Source of the DNA: Ascidiimonas aurantiaca
GTDB taxonomy: Bacteria; Bacteroidota; Bacteroidia; Flavobacteriales; Flavobacteriaceae
Direction of reading: 5' to 3'
DNA length: 64,000 nt
NCBI RefSeq assembly: GCF_037646345.1
Contig: NZ_JBBEWR010000009.1
Location: 62,001-126,000, forward strand
The translations under genes and the position numbers were made by a program. The notes under the pieces are model-generated. The model saw only the letters and a program-made list of their open reading frames with translations, did no database searches and had not been told where the DNA came from. Below, piece by piece: positions 26,053-35,615 of the stretch; positions within the stretch are counted from its first letter, which is position 1, and each line of letters opens with the position of its first letter.

Positions 26053-27194
26053 TACATAAGGCGCACAGGTTGAATACCATAGAAGAGTATTACTTTTCTA
26101 AAAAACTGAAAGAAGTAAGCCAATTGGCTGCAGCGGGGAAACCTATTATCAATATGGGAATAGGAAGTCCTGATCTCCCTCCCGCACAAATGGTTATAAA
26201 AGCCATTCAGCAGGCAGTAACCGAGCCGGGGGCACACCAGTATCAAAGCTATCAGGGCTTACCGCAAACCCGCCAGGCAATGGCCGATTTTTACCAGACC
26301 CATTTTGATGTGGTACTCGATCCCGATCGGGAAGTACTTCCGCTTATGGGGTCAAAAGAAGGTATTATGCATATTAGCATGGCTTTTCTCAATGAAGGAG
26401 ATGAAGTACTTATTCCCGATCCCGGCTACCCTACCTATACTTCCGTAACCCACTTGTTAGGAGCTGTTCCCAGATATTACGACCTTACTGAAAAAACAGG
26501 ATGGCTGCCAGACCTTGAAGCATTAGAGACTATGGATCTGAGTAGAGTAAAACTTATGTGGGTGAATTACCCGCACATGCCCACCGGTGCCAGGGCAGAC
26601 CTCTCATTTTGCAGAAAGCTCATTCAATTTGCCGCAAAAAATCAAATACTCCTGGTAAATGACAATCCTTATAGTTTCATATTGAATGATGAACCCCTGA
26701 GCCTTTTAAAAGCAGACCCCGGTCTTCAATGTGTCCTGGAACTCAATTCCCTCAGCAAAACATTTAATATGGCCGGTTGGCGCATTGGTATGGTGGCCGG
26801 ACACAGTGAATACCTCAAGGCCATACTCAAAGTAAAAAGCAATATGGACAGCGGCATGTTTTACGGCATACAAAAAGGAGCTGTAGAGGCACTTTCCAGT
26901 GCCTCCGAATGGTTTAATTCTTTAAATGCCATGTACCGTTCCCGAAGAGATGGTATTTTTGAAATAGCCTCCAGATTAGGTTGTTCCTTCGATTCTAAAG
27001 GAGCCGGTATGTTTGTGTGGGCAAAGTTACCTGACGGAGTACCTTCATCAGAGCAATTTATAGATGCCCTGTTATACGACAAAAATATCTTTATAACCCC
27101 CGGAACTGTATTTGGAAAAAATGGAGAAGGATACATTCGGTTCTCTTTGTGTGTGAAAGAAGAGCAAATTGAAGAAGCCATGGGAAGGTTGTAG
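26049..27194 (+). CDS. Class I/II PLP aminotransferase, probably aromatic
   Basis: A 381-residue fold-type I aminotransferase. Visible are NMGIGSPDLPPAQMV, NYPHMPTGA (with His where many family members have NPTGA, i.e. PHMPTG), LVNDNPYSFI and the PLP lysine in LNSLSKTFNMAGWRIG. Context between pheA and tyrA suggests it transaminates phenylpyruvate and hydroxyphenylpyruvate; LL-diaminopimelate or aspartate aminotransferase specificity cannot be excluded from motifs. Confidence 0.85.
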   Translation: MIHKAHRLNTIEEYYFSKKLKEVSQLAAAGKPIINMGIGSPDLPPAQMVIKAIQQAVTEPGAHQYQSYQGLPQTRQAMADFYQTHFDVVLDPDREVLPLMGSKEGIMHISMAFLNEGDEVLIPDPGYPTYTSVTHLLGAVPRYYDLTEKTGWLPDLEALETMDLSRVKLMWVNYPHMPTGARADLSFCRKLIQFAAKNQILLVNDNPYSFILNDEPLSLLKADPGLQCVLELNSLSKTFNMAGWRIGMVAGHSEYLKAILKVKSNMDSGMFYGIQKGAVEALSSASEWFNSLNAMYRSRRDGIFEIASRLGCSFDSKGAGMFVWAKLPDGVPSSEQFIDALLYDKNIFITPGTVFGKNGEGYIRFSLCVKEEQIEEAMGRL

Positions 27195-27223
27195 AATTTT
27201 AGTAAAACCTGCAAATAGAAAAA

Positions 27224-28093
27224 ATGAACGTAGTTGTAATTGGATTGGGATTAATAGGAGGGTCATTGGCCCTTGATATCAAGAAGGCATACCCTGACAC
27301 GCATGTTTTGGGTATTGACATAAATAACGCTCATATAGATCAAGCCTTGCAGTTGGGGATCATAGATAAGCAGGCTGCATTTGCAGATCTGTATAAGGCA
27401 CAACTGGTAGTTGTAGCCACCCCTGTTAATACTATTGTAGAAATGCTTCCCACAGTACTGGACCATATTAACGATGAGACCGTGGTATTTGATGTGGGTT
27501 CTACCAAAAGCCTTATATGCAATAGTGTGGCGCAGCATGCCAGGCGTCGTAATTTTATAGCTGCACACCCCATTAGCGGCACCGAGTTTTCCGGTCCGGG
27601 AGCTGCCGTGAATGGATTGTTTAACGGAAAAACCAATATAATTTGCGAAGTAGAAAAGACCGCTTTTAAACTTCAGGAAAAAGCCTTAAAACTGTTCAAT
27701 GACCTGGGAATGCGTATTAGGTATATGAATGCCGCCGCTCACGATAAGCACATAGCTTACGTGTCACACCTTTCCCATATAAGTTCGTTTATGCTTGGGA
27801 AAACAGTAATTGAAAAGGAAAAAAACGAAAGAGACATTTTTGATATGGCAGGTAGCGGTTTTGAAAGTACCGTGAGGCTGGCAAAAAGTTCTCCGGCCAT
27901 GTGGACACCCATATTCGATCAGAACAAAGAGAATATTTTGGAAACTCTGGATGAATACATTAATAATCTCAAAAAGTTTAAATCGTATATGGAAGCAGGC
28001 GACTTCAAATCAGTATATAAAGAAATGGAAGACACCAATTATATACGGGAAATATTAAACGGAATAACTTTACAAAAACCTGAGAAAAGCTAA
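27224..28093 (+). CDS. tyrA: Prephenate dehydrogenase
   Basis: Oxidatively decarboxylates prephenate to 4-hydroxyphenylpyruvate for tyrosine. The Rossmann motif VIGLGLIGGSLALDIKK is at residues 4-20; VVATPVNTIVEMLP, HPISGTEFSGPGAA and the helical domain HDKHIAYVSHLSHISSFML are family hallmarks. At 289 residues it is the single-domain form with no ACT or mutase fusion. It lies 5 bp before the DAHP synthase gene. Confidence 0.94.
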   Translation: MNVVVIGLGLIGGSLALDIKKAYPDTHVLGIDINNAHIDQALQLGIIDKQAAFADLYKAQLVVVATPVNTIVEMLPTVLDHINDETVVFDVGSTKSLICNSVAQHARRRNFIAAHPISGTEFSGPGAAVNGLFNGKTNIICEVEKTAFKLQEKALKLFNDLGMRIRYMNAAAHDKHIAYVSHLSHISSFMLGKTVIEKEKNERDIFDMAGSGFESTVRLAKSSPAMWTPIFDQNKENILETLDEYINNLKKFKSYMEAGDFKSVYKEMEDTNYIREILNGITLQKPEKS

Positions 28094-28098
28094 AAGCT

Positions 28099-29181
28099 AT
28101 GGAAAACAATAAAGAATTACGAAGCTGGCTAAACCACTTTGATCTGCCTCATCCGCTGGTTATTGCGGGCCCTTGCAGTGCAGAGACCGAAGAACAGGTA
28201 TTACAAATTGCGCATGCTCTTAAAGATACCGATGCTACCGTTTACAGGGCAGGTATATGGAAACCCAGAACCAGACCCGGTATGTTTGAAGGAGTAGGGG
28301 CCATTGGACTTAAATGGCTGCAAAAAGTAAAACAGGAAACCGGAATGCTAATTGCTACCGAAGTAGCAAACCCAACACACGTGCAACTCGCCCTGGAACA
28401 CGATGTAGATATACTCTGGATTGGTGCCCGCAGTACAGTGAGCCCCTTTATAGTGCAGGAAATAGCAGATTCATTAAAGGGAACCGATAAAATAGTAATG
28501 GTTAAAAACCCTGTAAACCCAGATCTGGCACTATGGCTGGGAGCTATAGAGAGACTGTACAAAGCCAATGTTAAAAAGCTAGGGGCTATACACAGAGGCT
28601 TCTCTACCTATGAGAAAACCAAATACAGGAATATACCCGAATGGCAGTTACCTATAGAGCTTCAAAATCGTTTTCCAGATCTCCCCCTTATTTGCGACCC
28701 TTCACACATTACAGGAAAGCGTGATATGGTGTTTGATGTATGCCAGACCGCTCTTGACCTTAATTATGACGGACTCATGGTAGAGACTCATAGTGATCCT
28801 GCGAATGCCTGGAGCGATGCTGCACAACAGGTAACCCCGGAAACCCTTGTACAGATCATGAAAGACCTAAGAATACGAAAAGAAACCGATGAGGAAGCCG
28901 ATTTCACCCAGAAACTGGCCAATTTACGAACTCAGATAGATGTAATAGACCAGCAATTACTGGAAAACTTAGGAAGACGCATGAAAGTGGCAGATGAGAT
29001 TGGTTCTCTCAAGAAAAAAAGAAATGTAGCCGTTTTGCAGAGTAAACGTTGGAATGAGATCCTGGGTAAGATGATCCTGGAAGGAGAAGAAAAGGGCCTT
29101 AGTGAAGAATTTGTTTTACGCCTTTTCAAGGCAATTCATCAGGAGTCCATTAATCATCAGGAAAAAATAATAAAAAGATAA
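28099..29181 (+). CDS. DAHP synthase - chorismate mutase fusion
   Basis: A bifunctional 360-residue enzyme acting at both ends of the shikimate pathway. Residues 1-260 are a type I-beta (KdsA-like) 3-deoxy-7-phosphoheptulonate synthase: VIAGPCSAETEEQV, YRAGIWKPRTRPG, and ICDPSHITGKRD. Residues about 275-350 are an AroQ-type chorismate mutase: LANLRTQIDVIDQQLLEN and RMKVADEIGSLKKK. The fusion supplies prephenate for the two preceding enzymes. A GC-rich terminator closes the operon. Confidence 0.94.
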   Translation: MENNKELRSWLNHFDLPHPLVIAGPCSAETEEQVLQIAHALKDTDATVYRAGIWKPRTRPGMFEGVGAIGLKWLQKVKQETGMLIATEVANPTHVQLALEHDVDILWIGARSTVSPFIVQEIADSLKGTDKIVMVKNPVNPDLALWLGAIERLYKANVKKLGAIHRGFSTYEKTKYRNIPEWQLPIELQNRFPDLPLICDPSHITGKRDMVFDVCQTALDLNYDGLMVETHSDPANAWSDAAQQVTPETLVQIMKDLRIRKETDEEADFTQKLANLRTQIDVIDQQLLENLGRRMKVADEIGSLKKKRNVAVLQSKRWNEILGKMILEGEEKGLSEEFVLRLFKAIHQESINHQEKIIKR

Positions 29182-29184
29182 GAG

Positions 29185-29210
29185 AAGAGCGGCCCGGGCC
29201 GCTCTTTTAT
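29185..29210. terminator. Terminator after the aromatic operon
   Basis: A perfect 22-base palindrome AAGAGCGGCCC/GGGCCGCTCTT is followed by TTA and a T-rich stretch. It lies between convergent genes and probably works both ways. Confidence 0.85.
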
Positions 29211-29215
29211 TACCA

Positions 29216-29668
29216 TTATTTTAATCTCTTGAAAATAAAGCGGGTAATGAAAATCCCTTTACCATCTCCTTTTCCCGCGTCACTTTCCACACCACTGGTT
29301 ACAAAGGCAAGATCCCATCCTTCTTCGATCATTGTGTTTATTTTAGAAGTAATTACCGCATCATTGGCAGCAATGTTCTGAAAACGGATACCTCCCAGAT
29401 TAAAAAAGTTAAGCAGTTTGGTTTCTTCAAAATTTTTCACTCGTATTTCCCCTCTATTTGATTTGTTCCGTTCATCATCCTGTTCTGAGCGTTGTGAAGT
29501 AAATTCTTTGTAATCCCGTTGCTCATCAGACGAAATGATACGGGATCTTCCCAGTCCGTTAGGAACAATAGATTCTACCGAAGTAATCACTCTGTATTCA
29601 TACTGTTGGGCATACATGTCTGTAAAGGCACATACGGCGAAAAAAATAAAAAGAAAGTGTTTTTTCAT
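29216..29668 (-). CDS. Hypothetical secreted protein
   Basis: A 150-residue protein with a signal peptide (MKKHFLFIFFAVCAFTDMYA, cleavage before QQYEY). The mature part starts with YEYRVITSVESIV, has a charged Ser/Arg/Glu middle, and ends with a conserved-looking block INTMIEEGWDLAFVTSGVES and IFITRFIFKR, a pattern like small 'estimate-then-strand' folds seen in DUF4177-type proteins, but I do not recognise the family. It faces rsgA divergently. Confidence 0.65.
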   Translation of the reverse strand: MKKHFLFIFFAVCAFTDMYAQQYEYRVITSVESIVPNGLGRSRIISSDEQRDYKEFTSQRSEQDDERNKSNRGEIRVKNFEETKLLNFFNLGGIRFQNIAANDAVITSKINTMIEEGWDLAFVTSGVESDAGKGDGKGIFITRFIFKRLK

Positions 29669-29762
29669 AATCTTAGTTTTAGGTGATTGTTTGTGCTAAG
29701 ATACTTTTTTTAACATTTTAACAAATATAAATTATGGTATCTTGCAAAAATAAACTATCAAA

Positions 29763-30713
29763 ATGACGGGTACGGTTTATAAATCTACCGGAAGCTGGTA
29801 CACAGTTAAGACAGAAGAAGGAAAAAACTACGAATGCCGTATAAAAGGCAAGTTCAGGATGAAAGGTATTAAAAGCACCAATCCTGTGGCAGTGGGAGAC
29901 CATGTTTCCTTTGAACTGGAAGAAAATACAGATACTGAAAAGGGTGTTATCACCAGAATACACGATCGTCGCAACTACATTGTTCGAAGATCAGTGAACC
30001 TTTCAAAGCGTACTCACATAATCGCTGCAAATATAGATCAGGTATTTCTGCTGGTAACCCTTAACAATCCACCCACTCTTCCCGGTTTTATTGACCGTTT
30101 TCTGGTGACAGCAGAGGCTTATGATATAGATGTGATCTTACTTTTTAACAAAGCCGATACTTATAATGAAGATGAATTACTGGAGGTCAAGTATCTGGCT
30201 GCTTTATATCGTAAAATAGGGTATAGGTGTATAGGGATTTCAGCAGTTACCGGAAAAAATGTAGATAAGGTGATCACGCTTATGAAAAACAAAGTAAGTA
30301 TGTTCTCAGGGCATTCCGGATCCGGAAAATCTACACTCATTAATTGTATAGACCCCTCTCTCAATCTGCGCACAGCCGAAACTTCTGAACAACACAGGCA
30401 GGGACAACATACCACTACATTTGCAGAGATGTTTGACCTTCCCGATGGAATACGGATCATTGACACACCGGGAATTAAAGGCTTTGGGATTGTAGATATG
30501 GAAAAAGATGAGATTGGAGATTATTTTCCCGAGTTTTTTGCACTTAAAGGAGAATGCAGGTTTAATAACTGCCTTCACATGGAAGAGCCTAACTGTGCCG
30601 TAAAAAAAGCACTGGAGAATGACGAGATCGCGTGGAGCCGTTACAAAAGCTATTTGCAAATGCTGGAAGGAGAAGAAGAACCGTATCGCACCGATATTTA
30701 CGGAGAAGAGTAA
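29763..30713 (+). CDS. rsgA: Small ribosomal subunit biogenesis GTPase
   Basis: A 316-residue circularly permuted GTPase that acts in late 30S maturation. Order of motifs shows the permutation: G4 LLFNKAD comes before G1 GHSGSGKSTL and G3 DTPGIKGFG. An OB-fold lies N-terminal (TGTVYKSTGSWYTV) and a C-terminal zinc site reads ECRFNNCLHMEEPNC. It has its own upstream region against the divergent hypothetical gene and is followed 11 bp later by dtd. Confidence 0.96.
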   Translation: MTGTVYKSTGSWYTVKTEEGKNYECRIKGKFRMKGIKSTNPVAVGDHVSFELEENTDTEKGVITRIHDRRNYIVRRSVNLSKRTHIIAANIDQVFLLVTLNNPPTLPGFIDRFLVTAEAYDIDVILLFNKADTYNEDELLEVKYLAALYRKIGYRCIGISAVTGKNVDKVITLMKNKVSMFSGHSGSGKSTLINCIDPSLNLRTAETSEQHRQGQHTTTFAEMFDLPDGIRIIDTPGIKGFGIVDMEKDEIGDYFPEFFALKGECRFNNCLHMEEPNCAVKKALENDEIAWSRYKSYLQMLEGEEEPYRTDIYGEE

Positions 30714-30724
30714 AATACCATTTT

Positions 30725-31177
30725 ATGAGAGCAGTGGTTCAAAGAGTATCTCATGCAAGCGTGGTCGTAGATGAAAAAACGGTAGCGTCTATAAAAGGCG
30801 GGCTCCTTATTTTATTGGGAGTTACCCATGATGATACACAAGAAGATATAGACTGGCTGGCTGGTAAAATAGCCAGATTGCGCATTTTCAATGATCCTAA
30901 AGGAGTTATGAACGTTTCTCTGGCAGATACCGGGCAGGATGCCATCGTAGTAAGCCAGTTTACTCTGCATGCTTCCGTTAAAAAAGGGAACAGGCCTTCT
31001 TATATTAACTCTGCCGGCCCCGATATAGCAGTTCCTTTCTATGAAAATTTCATTAAAAAGCTAGAAGATCTGTTAAGTAAAAAAATAGGATCAGGGGTTT
31101 TTGGTGCTGATATGAAAGTATCACTTTTAAATGACGGACCGGTTACTATTGTCATTGACAGTAAGAAAAGGGAGTAG
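30725..31177 (+). CDS. dtd: D-aminoacyl-tRNA deacylase
   Basis: Removes D-amino acids wrongly attached to tRNA. I start it at MRAVVQRVSHASVVVD, the usual N-terminus; the longer frame extends into rsgA and is not family-like. The catalytic SQFTLHASVKKGNRPS and the Gly-cisPro-containing NDGPVTIVIDS motifs are present. The 150-residue length is standard. It is in a likely operon with rsgA. Confidence 0.95.
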   Translation: MRAVVQRVSHASVVVDEKTVASIKGGLLILLGVTHDDTQEDIDWLAGKIARLRIFNDPKGVMNVSLADTGQDAIVVSQFTLHASVKKGNRPSYINSAGPDIAVPFYENFIKKLEDLLSKKIGSGVFGADMKVSLLNDGPVTIVIDSKKRE

Positions 31178-31252
31178 GTCGAAAAGTAACAGGGATATCT
31201 GCTTTTTTTGTAAACTTTTTGTAAGTTGCACATCCTAAGAAATTGTTAATTA

Positions 31253-33166
31253 ATGAAAATTAATTTCTGTGCCCTCCAGTTAGTTTTTGCCGTATTTCCG
31301 TTACTTTCTTTCTCACAGGATTTAAACTATTCCTATCTCACAGTTCCACAAGAACTTAAGGAAAATGCCAATGCAGTAGTACGATATGAGGAAAAAGATA
31401 TCTTACTCGAGAATACAGATAAGATGATCATTTCTTATAAAAGGGTAATTACCGTTCTCAATGAAGAAGGGAATCGGTTAGTAGGTGCCTTCGCTTTTTA
31501 TGATGACGATACGCGCATAACACAGCTTCAGGCAGTGATTTATGATACAATGGGAAATGAGATCAAAAAAGTGAGAAACAAAGATTTCAAGGATCAAAGC
31601 GCAGTAGATGGCGCTACGCTTTATTCTGAATCGCGGGTGAAGTTTTTAGATTATACCCCGGTTTCCTATCCTTATACCATAGAGTTTTCTTATGAAACCA
31701 AAACACCCATAACAGTTTTTATCCCTTCTTGGTCACCACTTTCCAGATATTTTCAAAGCGTTCAAAAGTCTGTTTATAAAATTACCTATGCCGAGGGTAT
31801 GGATGTAAGGGTAAAAGAACGACATTTTAATGGCTTTTCCATAGCAAATAAGTCAACTGACGGTTTAGTACATTATGAGGCTACAAATTTAGAAGCTTTA
31901 AAACCTGAATATCTGGCTTTGCCTATTAATGAGTTTACTCCCGGTGTTATGGTAGCCAGTACAAAGTTCAACGCTCACGGAGTGCATGGATCTGCTTCTA
32001 ACTGGCAAGAATTTGGGAAATGGATGTACGATCATTTACTTCAGGGCAGAGACCATCTTGATCCTGAAACCATAAGCCGTGTTCAGCAACTTACAGCACA
32101 CTTGGAAGATCCTGTGGAAAAAGCCAAAATTGTTTATAAATATATTCAGGACAATACCCGGTACATTAGTGTACAGGTAGGCATAGGAGGATATCAACCC
32201 ATTCCGGCAAGTGATGTGGACCGGGTAAAATACGGTGATTGTAAAGGCCTTACCAACTATACTATGGCACTGCTAAGTGCCGTGGGTATAGAATCGTACT
32301 ACGTTCATGTAGAAGCAGGTACCGAAAAAATTGATATGGAAAATGATTTTGCTTCCATGAACCAGGGAAATCATGCCATCCTTTATATCCCAAATGAGAA
32401 TGACGAAATTTGGCTGGATTGCACAAGTCAGGTACATCCGTTCGGGTTTGTAGGCGATTTTACTGATGACCGGGAAGTATTAGTCATGACACCCGAAGGA
32501 GGAGTCATAAAAAGGACCCCGGTATATGCCAATGAAACTAATCATAAACATACCAAAGCATCGATTGCCTTAAATACGGAAGGAACAGTAAATGCTGAAG
32601 TCAGTATTATCTCCAAGGGAATTGAGTATGACCGTCGCTTTTATCTGGAGCACAGTTCAGAAAAAGATAAGATTGCATTTTACAAAAGAGACTGGCACTA
32701 TCTTAATAACCTACATGTTTCCACAGTTTCTCTAGAGAACAACCGGGACGATATTAGTTTCAAAGAACACCTGAATGTTCAGATTGATACCTATGCCACA
32801 AGCAGCGGAGAACGTCTTTTGCTCACCCCTAATTTTTTTAACAAAGAAACTCATGTGCCTCAAAGATATCGAAACCGTATTTCCGACTTCAGAATTGAAA
32901 GAGGGTATTGGTATGAAGACGAATATACCATAACACTACCCCCAGGGTATAAAATAGAAGCACTCCCCGAACCGGTTGATATAGAAAACAAGTATGGCCA
33001 TTATAAAATGAAACTTGAGGTCAGCGGCCAAACCCTTCACTATTACCGGGATCTGCTTTTAAAAAAGGGAACTTATGATAAAGGTGACTACGATGCCTAT
33101 CGAAAATTTAAAAGAACCGTGGCCAAAACAGATAACGCAAAAATAGTTTTAATCAAAACACAGTAA
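31253..33166 (+). CDS. DUF3857 / transglutaminase-like secreted protein, catalytic triad intact
   Basis: A 637-residue exported protein (signal ending LLSFSQD). The N half is the DUF3857 beta domain; the middle is a transglutaminase-like fold with Cys in YGDCKGLTNYTMALL, His in QGNHAILY and Asp in IWLDCTSQ, so a papain-like triad is possible. A C-terminal beta domain follows. Function is unknown; such proteins are widespread envelope proteins of Bacteroidetes. It lies 5 bp before a second, related gene. Confidence 0.85.
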   Translation: MKINFCALQLVFAVFPLLSFSQDLNYSYLTVPQELKENANAVVRYEEKDILLENTDKMIISYKRVITVLNEEGNRLVGAFAFYDDDTRITQLQAVIYDTMGNEIKKVRNKDFKDQSAVDGATLYSESRVKFLDYTPVSYPYTIEFSYETKTPITVFIPSWSPLSRYFQSVQKSVYKITYAEGMDVRVKERHFNGFSIANKSTDGLVHYEATNLEALKPEYLALPINEFTPGVMVASTKFNAHGVHGSASNWQEFGKWMYDHLLQGRDHLDPETISRVQQLTAHLEDPVEKAKIVYKYIQDNTRYISVQVGIGGYQPIPASDVDRVKYGDCKGLTNYTMALLSAVGIESYYVHVEAGTEKIDMENDFASMNQGNHAILYIPNENDEIWLDCTSQVHPFGFVGDFTDDREVLVMTPEGGVIKRTPVYANETNHKHTKASIALNTEGTVNAEVSIISKGIEYDRRFYLEHSSEKDKIAFYKRDWHYLNNLHVSTVSLENNRDDISFKEHLNVQIDTYATSSGERLLLTPNFFNKETHVPQRYRNRISDFRIERGYWYEDEYTITLPPGYKIEALPEPVDIENKYGHYKMKLEVSGQTLHYYRDLLLKKGTYDKGDYDAYRKFKRTVAKTDNAKIVLIKTQ

Positions 33167-33171
33167 TAAAA

Positions 33172-35199
33172 ATGAATAAACCGTTTTTTCTATGGTTGCT
33201 ATGCCTGGTATTCACTTTTAAGGTAAGCAATGCTCAGAAAGATTTTAAATTAGGCAAACCTTCAAAAGAATTAGTAACCCAGTCAGAACATCCAATCGAA
33301 AAAGACGCAAGAGCTGCAATTATTTACAGAAAAGAACGCTGTTTTTTCGATTTTACACAACGAGAAGGGTTTTCTCTGGTAAAAGATGTAGAAATTCGTG
33401 TCAAGATATATAACAAAGAAGGCATGGATTGGGCCACTTTTGAAATACCTCTTTACCATTCGGGAAGTGAGGAAGAAAAAATAATGTCTATAAAGGGATA
33501 TACATTTAATGCAGAAAACGGGAAAATAGTTACAAGTAAGCTTAAGAGTGACGGGAAATTCAAAGAAAATAGAAATAAGTACTGGAGTGTATCCAAAATA
33601 ACCATGCCTAATGCCAGAGAAGGCAGTGTGATAGACCTGCATTACAAAACCGTATCTCCATTTATTTTTAACGTAGGAGAATTTGTTTTTCAATACGATA
33701 TTCCCGTAGATGAAATACATGCCAAGATCGACATTCCGGAGTATTTAAAGTTCAAGACCTATAGCAAAGGCTTTTTTCCTATAAGTTATCAGGAAAGTAT
33801 GGAAAACCGAAAACTTTCTTTTACCCAAAAAAATAATAACAGGGTTAATGATTTTGGACTGAAATCCGGTTCTAATTACAGCCAGGAAGAACTAAATGTA
33901 AGAGAGAGCATTTATCTGCTGTCTGCTCAAAATATACCCTCGCTTAAAGAAGAAAAATATACCAGTAATATAGATAATTACAGAACTGCGCTAACTTTTG
34001 AGCTATCATCCACCCAATGGCCCGGAGAGACCTACAAGCTCTACTCTCAAACCTGGGAAAATGTAGCAAAAAGTATTTATCAGCTCAGTAGTTTTGGAAA
34101 TGAACTAGATAAAAAAGGCTACTATGAAGAAGATCTGGAAGCCCTGATAGGAGGAGTGAGTGATAAAATGCAAAGAGCAGCACTTGTTTACAACTATGTA
34201 CAACAAAAAATGACCTGGAATCAGTTTAACTCAGTCACAACCGATGTAGGTGTTAGAAAAGCCTTTAAAGATGGGGTGGGTAATGTTGCCGAAATTAACC
34301 TTATGCTGGTTTCTATGTTGCGTCATGCGGGAGTAAACGCTAATCCTGTGCTGGTAAGTACCCGTTCTCACGGCATACCCTTGTTTCCCACCCGGGAAGG
34401 TTTTAATTATGTAATTGCAGCTATTGAGATCGAAAACGGACTTATACTGTTGGATGCTACCGAAAAATATGCCTACCCCAACGTACTCCCCAAAAGAGTT
34501 TTAAACTGGAACGGCAGGTTGATTCGTGAAGATGGTAGTTCTTCCGGAGTAAATTTAATCCCTAAAAAGCCCTCTAAAGAAACCTACAGTATGAACGTTA
34601 CACTTGATGATGCGGGAATTGCCGAAGGGAAGATTCGGGTGCATAGCACAGATCAAACCGCGCTCTTTTTCAGGCAAAACATAAAACCTATGGTAAGAGA
34701 ACAGTACCTGGAAAGACTTGAAGATGCACACGGGGGTATTGAGATTTCAGATTATGAGATACAGAATGCAAATGATGTATCCAAACCTATTGTAGAGACT
34801 TATAGCTTCTATGCCGAAGATGCCGTAGAGATCATAGGAGATAAAATGTATATTTCTCCACTGCTTTTTATGGCCATAAACGAAAATCCTTTTAAATTGG
34901 AGAAAAGAGAATATCCTATTGATTTCACCTATCCCAAACATAAAAAGTACATGGTGAATATTAAATTACCGGAAGGCTTTAAAATAGAATCCGTTCCCGA
35001 GAACATAGCTTTGAAGTTGCCGGAAGATATGGGTATGTTTCGATATACAATGACCGTAAAAGATAATCTTTTACAATTGTTAACCTCAACAGAGATCGAT
35101 CAGGCAGTCATACCAGCCCACTATTATGATAGTATTAAGGAGTTTTATAAGCAAATGATCGATAAGGAGAATGAAAAAGTAGTACTTACTAAAGCTTAA
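33172..35199 (+). CDS. DUF3857-family secreted protein, transglutaminase-like site lost
   Basis: A 675-residue paralogue-like neighbour of the preceding protein, with a signal peptide (ends VSNAQK). DUF3857 and a transglutaminase-like core can be followed, but the segment that should read GDCK is GVGNVAEINLMLVSML, so the nucleophilic Cys is missing; NPVLVSTRSHG and LLDATEKYA follow. It is probably a non-enzymatic scaffold or partner of the intact protein. Strict adjacency suggests the two work together. Confidence 0.85.
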   Translation: MNKPFFLWLLCLVFTFKVSNAQKDFKLGKPSKELVTQSEHPIEKDARAAIIYRKERCFFDFTQREGFSLVKDVEIRVKIYNKEGMDWATFEIPLYHSGSEEEKIMSIKGYTFNAENGKIVTSKLKSDGKFKENRNKYWSVSKITMPNAREGSVIDLHYKTVSPFIFNVGEFVFQYDIPVDEIHAKIDIPEYLKFKTYSKGFFPISYQESMENRKLSFTQKNNNRVNDFGLKSGSNYSQEELNVRESIYLLSAQNIPSLKEEKYTSNIDNYRTALTFELSSTQWPGETYKLYSQTWENVAKSIYQLSSFGNELDKKGYYEEDLEALIGGVSDKMQRAALVYNYVQQKMTWNQFNSVTTDVGVRKAFKDGVGNVAEINLMLVSMLRHAGVNANPVLVSTRSHGIPLFPTREGFNYVIAAIEIENGLILLDATEKYAYPNVLPKRVLNWNGRLIREDGSSSGVNLIPKKPSKETYSMNVTLDDAGIAEGKIRVHSTDQTALFFRQNIKPMVREQYLERLEDAHGGIEISDYEIQNANDVSKPIVETYSFYAEDAVEIIGDKMYISPLLFMAINENPFKLEKREYPIDFTYPKHKKYMVNIKLPEGFKIESVPENIALKLPEDMGMFRYTMTVKDNLLQLLTSTEIDQAVIPAHYYDSIKEFYKQMIDKENEKVVLTKA

Positions 35200-35204
35200 C
35201 GGAT

Positions 35205-35531
35205 ATGGATATAAAAAATGCACAAAGAGCGGTAGATAGTTGGATACAGGAGCATGGTGTCCGATATTTTAATGAACTTACCAACATGGCACAACTCACG
35301 GAAGAAGTAGGTGAGGTAGCCCGAATTATTGCCAGGCGCTATGGGGAACAGAGCGAAAAAGAAAGTGATAAAGATAAAGACCTGGGAGAAGAACTGGCAG
35401 ATGTGGTCTTTGTAGTGCTTTGTCTTGCCAATCAAACAGGAATTGACCTGCAGAAAGCCTTTGATCGCAAAATGGAAAAGAAAACAAAAAGAGACCATGA
35501 CCGGCATCACGGTAATAAAAAATTAAAATAA
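35205..35531 (+). CDS. MazG-like nucleotide pyrophosphohydrolase
   Basis: A 108-residue single-domain all-alpha NTP pyrophosphatase. The metal-binding motifs are EExxE in LTEEVGEVARI and ExxD in LGEELADVVFVV. Small MazG-like proteins hydrolyse non-canonical or excess nucleoside triphosphates; the preferred nucleotide is not predictable. It follows the DUF3857 pair by 5 bp and precedes aroA, with a hairpin between. Confidence 0.88.
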   Translation: MDIKNAQRAVDSWIQEHGVRYFNELTNMAQLTEEVGEVARIIARRYGEQSEKESDKDKDLGEELADVVFVVLCLANQTGIDLQKAFDRKMEKKTKRDHDRHHGNKKLK

Positions 35532-35560
35532 TACGCGTATCTTGCATAAGCGATAAATTT

Positions 35561-35596
35561 ATATTCCCGCTTTTGCGGGAATATGTGTTTTTAAGG
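35561..35596 (+). terminator. Probable terminator between the MazG-like gene and aroA
   Basis: A 10-bp perfect stem ATATTCCCGC/GCGGGAATAT with a TTTT loop is followed by GTGTTTTT. The T-run starts two bases after the stem, so termination may be partial and aroA may receive readthrough. Confidence 0.6.
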
Positions 35597-35615
35597 TGAA
35601 AAATAAAGTAAACCA

